Source: Candidatus Poseidoniales archaeon (GTDB lineage Archaea > Thermoplasmatota > Poseidoniia > Poseidoniales > Thalassarchaeaceae). From it: a stretch of DNA of 64,000 bases. Positions 8,353-18,104 of this stretch are shown piece after piece. Made by a program: the position numbers and the translations under genes. The notes below the pieces were generated by a model, which had not been told where the DNA came from, ran no database searches, and was given only the letters and a program-made list of their open reading frames with translations. The stretch lies in NCBI GenBank assembly GCA_012960975.1, contig DUAE01000032.1, forward strand, positions 49,178 to 113,177. The letters run 5' to 3'. Within the stretch, counting starts at the first letter, position 1; every line of letters starts with the position of its first letter.

Positions 8353-10236
8353 TCACTCTTCATCTGAATCGACGACTTCAAAGTCTGCCTCGACGACACC
8401 GTCGTCATCAGCTTCATCTCCGCCTTCAGCGCCTTCATTCTCTGCCATTTCAGCAGCAGCTGCTTCGTAGAGTTTTGATGAAAGAGCATGCATTAATTCT
8501 TCGAGTTCCTTTATTCGGGCCTGAATTCCAGCCTCATCCAAATCTTCGTCTGCAACCTGAACCTCGTCACGAATAATCATCGATTCGAGTTCCTTCAATT
8601 TATCCATAACTGGGTCGATGACATCTTCAGATAACTTGTCCTTAGTTTCCTCAATGGTTCGGCGGGTTTGGTAAACAATACTATCTGCAGTGTTGCGAAG
8701 TTCGACACGAGCCTTTCTACGCTTGTCATCTTCTGCGAAGTTTTCTGCATCTGCAATTTTTTGCTTAATATCATCATCACTGAGAGAAGATTGACCCTCA
8801 ATCTTAATCGATTGCTCGGTTCCAGTTCCCAAATCCTTAGCGGAAACACTGACAATTCCATTTGCATCGATATCGAAAGTTACCTCGATTTGAGGTAATC
8901 CACGAGGAGCAGGGGGGATTCCCATCAAGTGGAATCGACCGAGCGTGATATTATCATTCGCGAACTCACGCTCGCCTTGTAAGACGTGAACTTCGACCGC
9001 TGGTTGATTATCTGACGCCGTCGAAAACGTTTCTGAGCGTCGTGACGGAATCGTCGTATTGCGCTCAATCATCGTCGTCATAATACCGCCGAGTGTCTCG
9101 ATCCCGAGAGTTAGTGGAGTAACATCGAGAAGCAGAACATCAGTTACACCTTCATCACCGATGATGATTCCAGCTTGTAGAGCAGCTCCAACAGCAACTG
9201 CTTCATCAGGATTAATTCCCTTGAATGGAGCCTTGCCAACTTCTTTTTCGATTGCTTCTTGAACAGCAGGTACACGAGTTGAACCACCGACGAGGAGAAC
9301 CTTGTCGACACTACCCTTACTAAGACCTGAATCCTTCATCGCCTGGCGAGTTGGACTCATCGTGCGTTCTACTAATTCAGAAATCAAATCTTCAAATTTT
9401 GCTCTTGAAAGAGACAAATCCAGATGCTCAGGTTGTCCATCGACCATAGTGATAAATGGAAGATTGATCTGAGAGGTATTTGTTCCTGATAATTCGATTT
9501 TTGCTTTTTCAGCTGCCTCTCGAAGGCGGCTCATCGCTTGCAAGTCCTTCGACAAATCGATTCCGGATGACTTCTTGAATTCAGCAAGAATCCAATCGAC
9601 TACAACTGCATCGAAGTCATCACCACCAAGGCGATTATCACCGCTAGTGGCCTTGACTTCAATCTGTGGCTGACCATCAACTTGGTAAATCTCAAGAATG
9701 GAAATATCGAATGTTCCACCGCCGAGATCGAAGACAAGAATCGTTTGATCATCGTCCTTGTCGACACCATACGCAAGCGCAGCGGCGGTCGGCTCGTTAA
9801 TGATGCGAAGAACTTCTAATCCAGCGATACGCCCAGCATCTTGAGTCGCTTTTCGCTGTGCATCGCTGAAGTAAGCCGGACAAGTAATGACAGCTTGCTT
9901 GACCTCTTGTCCGAGGTACGCCTCAGCATCCACCTTCAACTTCTGCAAAATAAATGCAGAAATCTCTTGAGGCGTGTAATTCTTTTTGTCGATTTTTTGG
10001 GTCCAATCTGTCCCCATTTCCCTCTTAACAGAAAGAATCGTTCTAGCTGAATTCGTCACGGCTTGACGCTTAGCAGTCACACCGACTAATCGCTCTCCAT
10101 CCTTTGTAAAAGCAACCACAGACGGGGTCGTACGTGAACCCTCCGAGTTAGCGATGACCACTGCTTGGCCACCTTCCAGTGTTGCTACGCAGCTATTTGT
10201 TGTTCCAAGATCTATTCCAATTACTGGTGTACTCAT
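8353..10236 (-). CDS. dnaK: Molecular chaperone DnaK (Hsp70)
   Basis: An Hsp70 of about 627 residues, normal length. The nucleotide-binding domain opens with [12 protein letters not shown] and contains [14 protein letters not shown], the GGGTFD phosphate loop and [12 protein letters not shown]. The substrate-binding domain and helical lid follow, with an acidic C-terminus ending in [11 protein letters not shown], similar to the conserved tail of bacterial DnaK. In archaea, DnaK is generally regarded as acquired from bacteria. I placed the start at 10236, because an excellent ribosome binding site precedes it and homology begins there. Neither grpE nor dnaJ is adjacent, which is unusual. The upstream neighbour is an Hsp20-like gene with a 23-base gap. 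Confidence 0.96.
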   Translation of the reverse strand: MSTPVIGIDLGTTNSCVATLEGGQAVVIANSEGSRTTPSVVAFTKDGERLVGVTAKRQAVTNSARTILSVKREMGTDWTQKIDKKNYTPQEISAFILQKLKVDAEAYLGQEVKQAVITCPAYFSDAQRKATQDAGRIAGLEVLRIINEPTAAALAYGVDKDDDQTILVFDLGGGTFDISILEIYQVDGQPQIEVKATSGDNRLGGDDFDAVVVDWILAEFKKSSGIDLSKDLQAMSRLREAAEKAKIELSGTNTSQINLPFITMVDGQPEHLDLSLSRAKFEDLISELVERTMSPTRQAMKDSGLSKGSVDKVLLVGGSTRVPAVQEAIEKEVGKAPFKGINPDEAVAVGAALQAGIIIGDEGVTDVLLLDVTPLTLGIETLGGIMTTMIERNTTIPSRRSETFSTASDNQPAVEVHVLQGEREFANDNITLGRFHLMGIPPAPRGLPQIEVTFDIDANGIVSVSAKDLGTGTEQSIKIEGQSSLSDDDIKQKIADAENFAEDDKRRKARVELRNTADSIVYQTRRTIEETKDKLSEDVIDPVMDKLKELESMIIRDEVQVADEDLDEAGIQARIKELEELMHALSSKLYEAAAAEMAENEGAEGGDEADDDGVVEADFEVVDSDEE

Positions 10237-10243
10237 ATTATTC

Positions 10244-10251
10244 ATCTCCTT
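10244..10251 (-). promoter_or_regulatory. Shine-Dalgarno site of dnaK
   Basis: AAGGAGAT on the minus strand lies 7 bases upstream of the ATG at 10236. It settles the start codon against a GTG nine codons earlier that overlaps the preceding stop. Confidence 0.7.
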
Positions 10252-10259
10252 ATTTTCTC

Positions 10260-10859
10260 TCACTCATTTCCGAGTTCGAATGTGATATCGAGAATACCGT
10301 TATTTAGGCTCCACTCGACTATTTTTGACGCTTTTTGTGGCAAATCAAATCGCCTAAATGGACGAAGTTGCGTCTTCTTCATCAATTGAACAACGGTACC
10401 ACCATCACTCAAATTTAATTCTAATTCAGATTGTTTCAATCCTTCTTGACGACTTACATCAATAGTAACATACATTCTGTTTTCATGGACATAAATATCA
10501 TCGCAAGGAAGTAATACATATTCATCTTCTTCCTCAGCTTCTGCTTCGACAACATTTACTTCTTTGTCGACTTTAATATCAATTCCCATATTTTTGAATA
10601 AATTCGCAAATCCATCAGGACCATTCATCATCGTTTCCATTTGTTTACGTAATTCTTCAGGGTTGCTGTTCACATCGACCCGCATCTCCGTATTAGCGAG
10701 TTTTTCAGGATCAATTCCCATTTTCTCAAACTGCTCACGAATCTGCCCCATCATTTGTTGGAGCAGTTTAACATCGATTGGCATACCCATATCGCTGAAC
10801 ATTTTGGCCATTTCCTCTAGGATTTGATCCTCCCAATCATCGCTGCCAGATTCAGTCAT
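10260..10859 (-). CDS. Hsp20/alpha-crystallin-like protein
   Basis: About 199 residues. The first 100 are Met- and Gln-rich, acidic and helical, with repeated M-x-x-M-x-x-Q patterns, and are unlike ordinary small heat-shock proteins. The last 75 residues ([20 protein letters not shown] onward) look like a CS/Hsp20 beta-sandwich: a 'vhen..myvtidv' strand pair, a Leu-rich middle strand and a closing LDITFEL. It is the first gene of the operon with dnaK, so a client-holding or co-chaperone role is likely. The classical I-x-I tail motif is not visible. The assignment is by fold impression and neighbourhood. The ATG at 10859 is preferred to a GTG three codons earlier. Confidence 0.65.
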   Translation of the reverse strand: MTESGSDDWEDQILEEMAKMFSDMGMPIDVKLLQQMMGQIREQFEKMGIDPEKLANTEMRVDVNSNPEELRKQMETMMNGPDGFANLFKNMGIDIKVDKEVNVVEAEAEEEDEYVLLPCDDIYVHENRMYVTIDVSRQEGLKQSELELNLSDGGTVVQLMKKTQLRPFRRFDLPQKASKIVEWSLNNGILDITFELGNE

Positions 10860-10904
10860 TTCTACCACTACTCAACTTGAGGTTGTATAGACGGAGTCGG
10901 CAGG

Positions 10905-10912
10905 CATATATG
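10905..10912 (-). promoter_or_regulatory. TATA-like box of the Hsp20-dnaK-pspC operon
   Basis: CATATATG lies about 50 bases upstream of the operon's first ATG. It implies a transcript start near 10883 and a leader of roughly 25 bases. It is the clearest archaeal promoter element between the two divergent chaperone units. Confidence 0.45.
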
Positions 10913-11061
10913 AACCTCACGGAATTTAGAATTCTAAATTTGTATTACTTAGTGGCCTGATTTTACAATTTATTGAAGTCTTAAATTGAAAAAATAAATG
11001 ATATCGGATGAAATTTGATGATGAACGGTTTCAAATCATGCAGGTCGGTCGGCGAGTTTGC

Positions 11062-12672
11062 ATGAGTGAAGCCGACCACGATGTGGCTTTGGAAGACACC
11101 GACCGTGTTCAGGGGCGTACAGCGTTAGTTCGAAACGTTGCTGCTGCGGTCGCATTATCCGGCGCGGTCAGATCAACACTCGGTCCGCGCGGAATGGACA
11201 AAATGCTTGTCGACGATTCGGGAGAAGTCCTTGTTACTAATGATGGTGTGACGGTTTTAGAGACTGCAAAGGTCGAACATCCAACTGCTAATTTGTTGAT
11301 TGCAGCATCTAGCGCACAGGATAGGGATGCTCGAGATGGAACGACCACAACTGTAATTTTGATGGCAGAGATGCTACAAAACGCACTCGAATTGGTCCGA
11401 ACAGGAGTTCATCCTACAATAATTGTGAATGGTTTTCAAATCGCTAACGAAGAGGCTCTTACCGAATTGGATAGATTGGCTCGTGCTCCAAAAAATGATG
11501 CTGAACACCGTGCGGTCGTCTCGACTTCTTTAGCTGGAAAAATCGATACGAAATTAGTTCAACACTTGACTGATTTGGCACTTGAAGCAGCAGCAACTCT
11601 GATTGGTGAAGATGGTGGTGAAGACCTTGAGAGATTGCGTATCAAGCGGTTACAAATCTCAGATGGAGTTGCATTAGAAAGTGAATTAATCCCTGGCCTA
11701 TTCATCGCAAAAACTCGAACTGATATCTCTTCGGATGCAGAGAGTGAAGGTGGAAAAATTGCTATCATCGATGGGGCACTCGAGGTTGCGAAACTCGAAT
11801 TTGATGCACATATCGAGGTTCACAGCGCTGGCGTCTTACGTGGATTCCACGAACGGGACGAAGAAAATCTTCGAACGATGGTTGACCAACTCTCTGAATT
11901 AGATATCGAATTACTCGTCGTTCGAGATGGTATCGCAGACGAGGTGATACCTATGTTAACAGCGGCAGGAATTACCGCTTATCGCCGTTTTGAGCGAGAG
12001 GATTTAGAGCGGCTTGCTCGAATGACTGGAGCAAGGATGGTTCGCGATACAAAGCGCATGACTATGGGTGATGTTGGTATCTATACAAAACGAAGTGAGA
12101 GAGTCATTGGAGGTGTCAAATACACACGAATTGAAGCCGATAAAGGAGGAGCGATGACCGTCCTCTTGAAAGGTACATCTCCCGAACTTCGTGAAGAGGT
12201 TAGTAGAGCATTTAGCGATGCACTAGGTGTTGCCCACCGTCTCAATCTAAATCCAAATATACTACCAGGAGGTGGAGCAACACAAACTCATCTCGCAAGA
12301 CATCTTCGATCTTTTGCAACAACACAATCTGGCCGCGAACAAATGGCGATTGAAGCATTCGCGGCTGCATTAGAAATCGTTCCTCGAACTCTCGCACAAA
12401 ATGCTGGGCGAGATCCGATCGACGAAATTCTTGCACTTTCAGCAGCCCAAGCAAATGACCAAGACAACGGTGCTTGGATAGGTATTGACGGAATCGAAGG
12501 AGTTGTTACAAGGATGGATAAAATGGGTATTATCGACCCATTATTCGTCGTAAGTCATGCAATTTCTGGTGCGACAACAGCAGCGATCTCAGTTCTCAGA
12601 ATCGATGATGTTCTTTGGGCAAAACAGGGTCCACAAACACCAGATTGGTCGGATCAGATTGAAGATAATTGA
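11062..12672 (+). CDS. thsA: Thermosome subunit (group II chaperonin)
   Basis: A chaperonin subunit of about 536 residues. Equatorial-domain motifs include TLGPRGMDKMLVD, a DGTTTTV nucleotide loop and, near the C-terminus, GGGATQTHLAR and the closing IDDVLWAKQ. Eight- or nine-fold double rings of such subunits fold proteins in an ATP-driven, lid-closing cycle. The length and domain order are normal. I took the Met at 11062, which gives a family-like N-terminus. A Met at 11008 is possible, since an AT-rich TTAAATT lies about 24 bases before it. The gene is divergent from the Hsp20-dnaK operon, so the region is a chaperone island. Its 3' end overlaps the convergent threonine dehydrogenase by 19 bases. 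Confidence 0.95.
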   Translation: MSEADHDVALEDTDRVQGRTALVRNVAAAVALSGAVRSTLGPRGMDKMLVDDSGEVLVTNDGVTVLETAKVEHPTANLLIAASSAQDRDARDGTTTTVILMAEMLQNALELVRTGVHPTIIVNGFQIANEEALTELDRLARAPKNDAEHRAVVSTSLAGKIDTKLVQHLTDLALEAAATLIGEDGGEDLERLRIKRLQISDGVALESELIPGLFIAKTRTDISSDAESEGGKIAIIDGALEVAKLEFDAHIEVHSAGVLRGFHERDEENLRTMVDQLSELDIELLVVRDGIADEVIPMLTAAGITAYRRFEREDLERLARMTGARMVRDTKRMTMGDVGIYTKRSERVIGGVKYTRIEADKGGAMTVLLKGTSPELREEVSRAFSDALGVAHRLNLNPNILPGGGATQTHLARHLRSFATTQSGREQMAIEAFAAALEIVPRTLAQNAGRDPIDEILALSAAQANDQDNGAWIGIDGIEGVVTRMDKMGIIDPLFVVSHAISGATTAAISVLRIDDVLWAKQGPQTPDWSDQIEDN

Positions 12673-13619
12673 AGACCCGCAATCATCGCATCACAGAGTG
12701 CATCAAGGTCATACTCGGCTCGCCAACCCCAATCCTGTCTCGCCAACTCATCATCAATTGAATCAGGCCAAGAGTCGGCATATTCCTGCCGAACATCCGG
12801 TTTGAAGTCACAAGTGAAATCGGGAACTCGGGCTGCCACAGCATCAGCTAACTCGGCAGCAGTGAACGAAATACCTGCAATATTGTATCCCACCCGCGAT
12901 TCGCCAAGACTCTCTGCGGGTGCATCCATGAGTGAAATCGTCGCGCGTATCGCATCATCCATGTACATCATTGGAAGACGTGTATCAGCGCGAACAAAAC
13001 AGTCGTAGTGTCCATTCGCGAGAGCCTCGTGGAAGATGTCAACGGCGTAGTCAGTCGTGCCACCACCAGCCGGGGCCTTGTAGGAAATCAGACCAGGATA
13101 ACGAATCCCACGCACATCAATTCCATATTGATTCCAGTAATTCCTCGCCAATCGCTCTCCAGTCACTTTTGTACGTCCATAAACGGTTGTCGGGTTCAAT
13201 GGCGTAACCTGTGGTGCATGATTTGGAGAATCTGGACCAAACACGGCAATCGAAGATGGTGTGTAGACGCGCAGAGAATGTTTTCGAGCGGCCTCAAGAA
13301 CTGTAATCAGACCTCCCACATTAACCCGCTCGGCCAACTCCGGAAATTTCTCAGCAGACACGCTCAAAAGTGCCGCAAGATGGTAAACCAATCCGATGCC
13401 TTCCTCAACGATTACAGCATCGAAGGCATCGGCATCAATCACGCTCAGATGCCGATAATGGCCACCGATAACCACTGGATGATCGGGCATATCGCGGACA
13501 TCACTGGCGACTACCGCATCTATCCCGAACCGAGCGCGCAGCGCCTCTACTAATTCCGTGCCAATCTGCCCTAAGGCACCAGTAACCAAGATTCGGTTCC
13601 CAGTAGTAGCCTCCATCGT
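12654..13619 (-). CDS. tdh: L-threonine 3-dehydrogenase, SDR type
   Basis: About 321 residues, of the extended short-chain dehydrogenase/epimerase fold. The NAD-binding GALGQIG glycine motif lies near residue 13, YHLAALLS follows, and the catalytic Tyr-x-x-x-Lys is in VYGRTK. The sequence layout (STVYG-type loop, R-Y-P-G-L-I-S, TTDYAVDIFHEAL) matches NAD-dependent SDR threonine dehydrogenases rather than sugar epimerases. The product, 2-amino-3-ketobutyrate, leads to glycine and acetyl-CoA. The start is at 13619; a 36-codon upstream extension has no family resemblance. Spot counts suggest higher GC here than nearby (38 of 60 bases at 13021-13080, against 25 of 60 at 12241-12300 in the thermosome gene). 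Confidence 0.85.
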   Translation of the reverse strand, partial: TMEATTGNRILVTGALGQIGTELVEALRARFGIDAVVASDVRDMPDHPVVIGGHYRHLSVIDADAFDAVIVEEGIGLVYHLAALLSVSAEKFPELAERVNVGGLITVLEAARKHSLRVYTPSSIAVFGPDSPNHAPQVTPLNPTTVYGRTKVTGERLARNYWNQYGIDVRGIRYPGLISYKAPAGGGTTDYAVDIFHEALANGHYDCFVRADTRLPMMYMDDAIRATISLMDAPAESLGESRVGYNIAGISFTAAELADAVAARVPDFTCDFKPDVRQEYADSWPDSIDDELARQDWGWRAEYDLDALCDAMIAGLQLSSI

Positions 13620-13653
13620 GCCCTCGGAAGTCAGGCGACACTTAGAGTTGCGA

Positions 13654-13661
13654 GATATTTT
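13654..13661 (-). promoter_or_regulatory. TATA-like box of tdh
   Basis: AAAATATC on the minus strand is about 38 bases before the tdh ATG, implying a short leader of around 10 bases. Confidence 0.35.
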
Positions 13662-13733
13662 GTTCAAAGTTTGAAGTGAAGTTGACGAATTGAGCCATAT
13701 TTTAACTGAATACAAGCCAATGTTCATAGGAGA

Positions 13734-13741
13734 GATATATC
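13734..13741 (+). promoter_or_regulatory. TATA-like box of pyrG, leaderless spacing
   Basis: GATATATC is centred about 26 bases before the pyrG ATG, the spacing of a leaderless archaeal transcript. No ribosome binding site is visible before that ATG, in agreement. Confidence 0.5.
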
Positions 13742-13763
13742 GGCTTCAAACCCCGTTGATTGC

Positions 13764-15410
13764 ATGAAGTATGTCATTGTCACGGGAGGAGTTCTATCTG
13801 GACTCGGAAAAGGAATTACCGCTTCGAGCATTGGGGTTTTGTTAAAATCCGCTGGACTGCACCTCACCTCAATCAAAATCGATCCCTATCTAAATTGTGA
13901 TGCAGGAACCATGTCGCCCTTCGAACACGGCGAAGTTTTCGTTTTGGATGACGGTGGCGAGGTCGACCTTGATTTAGGGAATTATGAGCGGTTCCTCGAT
14001 GTTGCTCTCGCTCGTGAAAATAATATCACTACAGGTAAGGTGTATGCGAATGTTATCGAGAAGGAGCGTCGCGGAGATTATCTCGGCAAGACCGTCCAAG
14101 TCGTGCCGCACATTACCAATGAAATTCAGGATTGGATTGAGCGTGTTGCAAATGTCTGTAGCGACGGTTCTGGAAAAACTCCAGATGTTTGTGTTATCGA
14201 ATTAGGTGGAACCGTCGGTGATATCGAAAGCGCGCCATTCGTCGAAGCACTTCGGCAATTTCAGTTTAGAGTTGGTAAGGAAAACGTCTGCTTCGTACAC
14301 GTCAGCTTGGTCCCAGTTATGGGCCCAGTTGGTGAACAAAAGACTAAGCCTACCCAACACACAGTGAAGGAATTAAGAGGACTCGGAATTATTCCAGATA
14401 TTCTCGTCTGCCGCTCGGAGAAACCTCTCGAAATGGAAACCCGAGCGAAATTAGCTGCTTTCTGTCATGTCGCAGAAGATGCTGTCGTCTCAGCTCACGA
14501 CGTTTCGAATTTGTATCAAATCCCAATTTCACTCTACGAACAATCGGTTCTTGGCAAGGTAAGCCAACAACTCGGTTTTACTGTTCCAGACTCGCTGCCT
14601 AAACTCGATGAGTGGAAGGTAATGGCTGACAAAATCGATAGTCTCGAAGAAGAAGTTCATATTGCCATGGTTGGCAAATATACAGGGCTTTCGGATTCCT
14701 ACCTCTCGGTTATCAAAGCTCTGCAGCATAGCGCTTTTGTTGTAAATAGAAAGTTAGTAATCGATTGGATCGAATCCACTGATCTCGACCCAACCGAAGA
14801 TTCAGAAAATCATGATGAAGCGTGGAGAATTGTCAAGGCTGCGGATGGAATTCTCGTACCGGGTGGATTTGGAGTACGTGGTATCGAAGGAAAAATCGCC
14901 GCCGCTCACTATGCTCGAACGAACAATGTCCCGTATCTCGGTGTTTGTCTTGGTTTACAGATTGCAACAATTGAGTTTTGCCGTAATGTACTCGGATTAG
15001 AGGGTGCTAATTCCACAGAGTTTGATGAAAACACTCCGAATCCGGCTGTTGTATTTATGCCTGAAATCTCCAAAACCCAAATGGGTGGAACAATGCGTTT
15101 AGGCACGAAACCAACCCCATTCCTTGTTGATGACTGTAAGATTCGCCGTCTTTACGGTGACGCTGCCCACGTCGATGAGCGACATCGCCACCGCTACGAA
15201 GTCAATCCAGAACTCATTGAACAAATCGAGGCTGCTGGCCTAGTTTATGTGGGCAAGGATGAGACCGGCCAGCGCTGCGAGATCATGGAACTCGAGGGAC
15301 ACCCGTATTATGTCGGGACACAGTATCATCCCGAGTTCAAGTCCCGACCGAACAGGCCAAGCCCGCCATTCCTCGGATTGCTTATGGCGGCCGTCGGACA
15401 GAAAATCTGA
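13764..15410 (+). CDS. pyrG: CTP synthase
   Basis: A full-length 548-residue enzyme that converts UTP, ATP and glutamine to CTP. The N-terminal synthase domain starts with [16 protein letters not shown] (P-loop) and has the typical [13 protein letters not shown] and [13 protein letters not shown] stretches. The C-terminal class I glutamine amidotransferase has the nucleophile Cys in [10 protein letters not shown] and the catalytic His-Pro-Glu in GTQYHPEF. It is transcribed as a single gene, divergent from tdh, and ends one base before a convergent membrane-protein gene. Confidence 0.97.
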   Translation: MKYVIVTGGVLSGLGKGITASSIGVLLKSAGLHLTSIKIDPYLNCDAGTMSPFEHGEVFVLDDGGEVDLDLGNYERFLDVALARENNITTGKVYANVIEKERRGDYLGKTVQVVPHITNEIQDWIERVANVCSDGSGKTPDVCVIELGGTVGDIESAPFVEALRQFQFRVGKENVCFVHVSLVPVMGPVGEQKTKPTQHTVKELRGLGIIPDILVCRSEKPLEMETRAKLAAFCHVAEDAVVSAHDVSNLYQIPISLYEQSVLGKVSQQLGFTVPDSLPKLDEWKVMADKIDSLEEEVHIAMVGKYTGLSDSYLSVIKALQHSAFVVNRKLVIDWIESTDLDPTEDSENHDEAWRIVKAADGILVPGGFGVRGIEGKIAAAHYARTNNVPYLGVCLGLQIATIEFCRNVLGLEGANSTEFDENTPNPAVVFMPEISKTQMGGTMRLGTKPTPFLVDDCKIRRLYGDAAHVDERHRHRYEVNPELIEQIEAAGLVYVGKDETGQRCEIMELEGHPYYVGTQYHPEFKSRPNRPSPPFLGLLMAAVGQKI

Positions 15411-15411
15411 A

Positions 15412-15879
15412 TCATTTCTTCATTATTAGGGCACCAATTAGGATTCCCAAGAAGGCGAGTTCTAATTGCTCATATATTCTAGGTATTTGCATGAACTCAA
15501 ACCATGAAATACCACCGCCCCAGCCGTCGTCTCGATAAAATGAATCGTTCAATTCTCTAAATCTCAATAGTAAATTCATCCCACTTAGAGCAATTAGATA
15601 AATTCCCAAGCTCCTCTTTGTATTTTCCGAATTGATTAATCTCACTAGATACAATCCTGAAATCAATAATATTGAGATTATTGTCAATGAGAATATTATT
15701 GAGTAACTAATCCACTTAAAATCTCCATATTCAATCAGATCTAATAATTCAAACAGTGCAATAACTGAGGTAGGCAAGAGCAGAACTAGAGCAGTGGTTC
15801 CAACAATCATACTAATTTCGGAGTTATTTTCATTCGGCATTTGAGAACCTGAATTAGGTATGTTTCCTTCCATCATCAA
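15412..15879 (-). CDS. Four-helix hypothetical membrane protein
   Basis: A 155-residue, Ile/Leu-rich protein with four predicted membrane segments, roughly residues 25-50, 58-85, 92-112 and 136-153. The N-terminus is polar and Asn-rich. No motif is recognised. The coding region is noticeably AT-rich and reads like a poorly conserved lineage-specific gene. It converges on pyrG with no spacer. I infer only an integral membrane location. Confidence 0.6.
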   Translation of the reverse strand: MMMEGNIPNSGSQMPNENNSEISMIVGTTALVLLLPTSVIALFELLDLIEYGDFKWISYSIIFSLTIISILLISGLYLVRLINSENTKRSLGIYLIALSGMNLLLRFRELNDSFYRDDGWGGGISWFEFMQIPRIYEQLELAFLGILIGALIMKK

Positions 15880-15925
15880 TATTTGATATTGAGTTTAGTC
15901 CTTGAACTTTAACCCTGCATTAAAT

Positions 15926-17065
15926 TTAATCCACAATGATAGGAAGAACTCTAGTCGTCCTAAATCCTTGTAAGACTTTGAGATAGCGCTTAGCAGCAAA
16001 CTCTGCATCGAGTTCATTATCACCGGTCTCGATTCGCAATCGTCGTACAGTCAACAACTTCGCTGGAGTGCAAACACCCAATACATCATCAATTCCGACA
16101 GCGCGAAGCACAGCGGGAGAAAGTTGCAGATTACCGCGACCAATCAAGAAGCCCTGCCCACCCATAGGAGAGAGTAGGAGAGTTACCGGCCCGTCATGGC
16201 CAGCAAGCAATTTGAGCAGATCGGATTCATTCAGATCAGTCCCAACCTGCTCGCTGCCGACGCTAGCATCAATTCCAAGCAATGTCGGGGCAATCCCAAC
16301 CTGATTTCCGATAGTTCGCAGTGTTCCTCCCGAGCCCCAGATGAGCAGTCTATCTTTGTCCATTAGCAACTCGCGAATATGGTCAGATAGACCCTCGAGA
16401 ACCTCTTCTTCCCCCGCAGTTTCGACACGTTGTTTCGCGCCCTGCATCCATCGCGGACTAGCTGGAGTCATCGCCTCCGCATAGAGCCGAACAACCCACT
16501 TACCTTGACGATAAACCTCCTCATCCAAATCCAAAACCTCGGTACTCGCTACCAACAAATCTCCATTCAACCAAGCAGAGAGCACCTCTGCTGCCGCCTT
16601 AGGAGATGCTGCAAAACATCCAGAATGCATCTTGACTCCACACGGTACACCGATAATTGGTAAGTCGGAACGGTCAACTGCAGCCAAAGCCGCAACAATA
16701 TCGCGTGTGGTGCCGTCACCACCACCGTAAACTAACAGATCGATGCCTGATTCGAGAAGTTGTGTGACTAGACCTGCGGTGTCTTCAGCTGTTGTTAAGC
16801 CAGAAGAAGTGTGAACTGTAGAGATGCTACCGATTTCAGAATCGATCCATTCACTTCCCATCCGCCCGCTGGATGTTAACCATTCAAGTGTGGAGAAATC
16901 TGAATGTAATCGAGAAAAGTAAGTCAAAGCATCGCGAACTCGCGGACCAGCACGATCTTTAGCACCTTGAGAGCGAGCATATTCGGCCTGTCCGTCCGAG
17001 CCTTTGAGTCCGAGTCGGCCACCCAAGCCAGCATCAGGATTGACAAGCAAGCCGAGGCGAGGCAT
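15926..17065 (-). CDS. ATP-NAD kinase family protein
   Basis: 379 residues. The N-terminus LGLLVNPDAGLGGRLGLKGS and the nucleotide-binding GGDGTTRD near residue 117 match the COG3199 branch of the NAD kinase/diacylglycerol kinase superfamily. The family GVPCGVKMHSG follows. Members are predicted to phosphorylate NAD, using ATP or polyphosphate, to make NADP. The C-terminal beta-rich half contains a Gly-Arg-Gly-Asn loop (LIGRGNLQLSP), also usual in this family. The start is 53 bases from the divergent carbamate kinase start, so the two share one short promoter region. Confidence 0.8.
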   Translation of the reverse strand: MPRLGLLVNPDAGLGGRLGLKGSDGQAEYARSQGAKDRAGPRVRDALTYFSRLHSDFSTLEWLTSSGRMGSEWIDSEIGSISTVHTSSGLTTAEDTAGLVTQLLESGIDLLVYGGGDGTTRDIVAALAAVDRSDLPIIGVPCGVKMHSGCFAASPKAAAEVLSAWLNGDLLVASTEVLDLDEEVYRQGKWVVRLYAEAMTPASPRWMQGAKQRVETAGEEEVLEGLSDHIRELLMDKDRLLIWGSGGTLRTIGNQVGIAPTLLGIDASVGSEQVGTDLNESDLLKLLAGHDGPVTLLLSPMGGQGFLIGRGNLQLSPAVLRAVGIDDVLGVCTPAKLLTVRRLRIETGDNELDAEFAAKRYLKVLQGFRTTRVLPIIVD

Positions 17066-17118
17066 GCTGAGCCCAGCACGATGGTGTTCTTATCGCCTCG
17101 CGTCCACGCCTTATCCTC

Positions 17119-18030
17119 ATGCGAATCGTAGTGGCACTCGGCGGCAACGCACTACTGCGCCGCGGTCAGCCGTTAACTGCGGCGAACCAACGCGATAACG
17201 TGCGTATTGCCGCCCGAGCGCTGGCTCCAATAACAACCGACAATCAACTTGTAATCTCGCACGGCAATGGTCCACAAGTAGGACTGTTAGCCCTACAATC
17301 GGAAGCCTATGAGGAGGTGGAAGCATATCCATTGGACGTATTAGGAGCTCAGACCGAGGGTATGATTGGATATATGATTGAGCAGGAACTTGGAAATTTA
17401 CTGCCAATCACTGTTCCATTTGCTACAATTCTAACTATGGTAGAGGTCGATCCAGAAGACCCTGCATTCGATAACCCAAGCAAGCCCATCGGCCCGATTT
17501 ACACGCAGGAGAGAGCGGCGGAATTAGCCCGCCAAAAAGGTTGGACTGTGAAATCTGATGGGGAACATTGGCGACGTGTCGTACCCTCACCCGAACCACA
17601 CCGAATCTTCGAAATGCGCCCTATCCACTGGCTCCTCGAGAAGAACACAATCGTCATCTGCGCCGGTGGAGGAGGAATCCCTACTGCCTATGATGAGGAC
17701 AGGAATCTACATGGGGTTGAAGTGGTAATCGATAAGGATCGAGCAAGTGCTTTGCTCGCCTTTGAATTGGATGCTGATTTGTTAATTTTGGCGACTGATA
17801 CTGATGGCGTCTATCTAAATTGGGGGACTGATGATGCGAAGAAAATTGAGCATATCACGCCTGAAGAAATCGAGCATTATGAGTTTGATTCGGGCTCGAT
17901 GGGGCCGAAGGTTGAGGCTGCTACAAACTTTGTGCGCCGCACCGGGCAACGTGCTGTTATTGGGGCGCTAGCCGACTTGGAAGCAATGGTTGCAGGTAAA
18001 GCCGGAACACAGTTCGTTCTTGAAAAATAG
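17119..18030 (+). CDS. arcC: Carbamate kinase
   Basis: A 303-residue amino-acid-kinase-fold enzyme that interconverts carbamoyl phosphate plus ADP with ATP plus carbamate. Typical pieces are [13 protein letters not shown] at the N-terminus, SHGNGPQVG, the CAGGGGIP loop, [13 protein letters not shown] and the closing [10 protein letters not shown]. The length is normal. There is no arginine deiminase or catabolic ornithine carbamoyltransferase nearby, so it may serve carbamoyl phosphate or nucleobase catabolism rather than a complete arginine deiminase pathway. It is followed by thrS after a 74-base gap. Confidence 0.93.
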   Translation: MRIVVALGGNALLRRGQPLTAANQRDNVRIAARALAPITTDNQLVISHGNGPQVGLLALQSEAYEEVEAYPLDVLGAQTEGMIGYMIEQELGNLLPITVPFATILTMVEVDPEDPAFDNPSKPIGPIYTQERAAELARQKGWTVKSDGEHWRRVVPSPEPHRIFEMRPIHWLLEKNTIVICAGGGGIPTAYDEDRNLHGVEVVIDKDRASALLAFELDADLLILATDTDGVYLNWGTDDAKKIEHITPEEIEHYEFDSGSMGPKVEAATNFVRRTGQRAVIGALADLEAMVAGKAGTQFVLEK

Positions 18031-18104
18031 ACGCTTTAGGACTGAATAATTCCCCAAGGGCTTGATATTAGATGTACTCCGCGAAAGCGTTGAGGGTAGC
18101 GTAG

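Noticed and set aside
12673..13553. Plus-strand frames opposite tdh (up to 181 codons)
   Set aside because: These frames are antisense to a complete, motif-bearing dehydrogenase. The GC-rich composition of that gene creates long open frames by chance.
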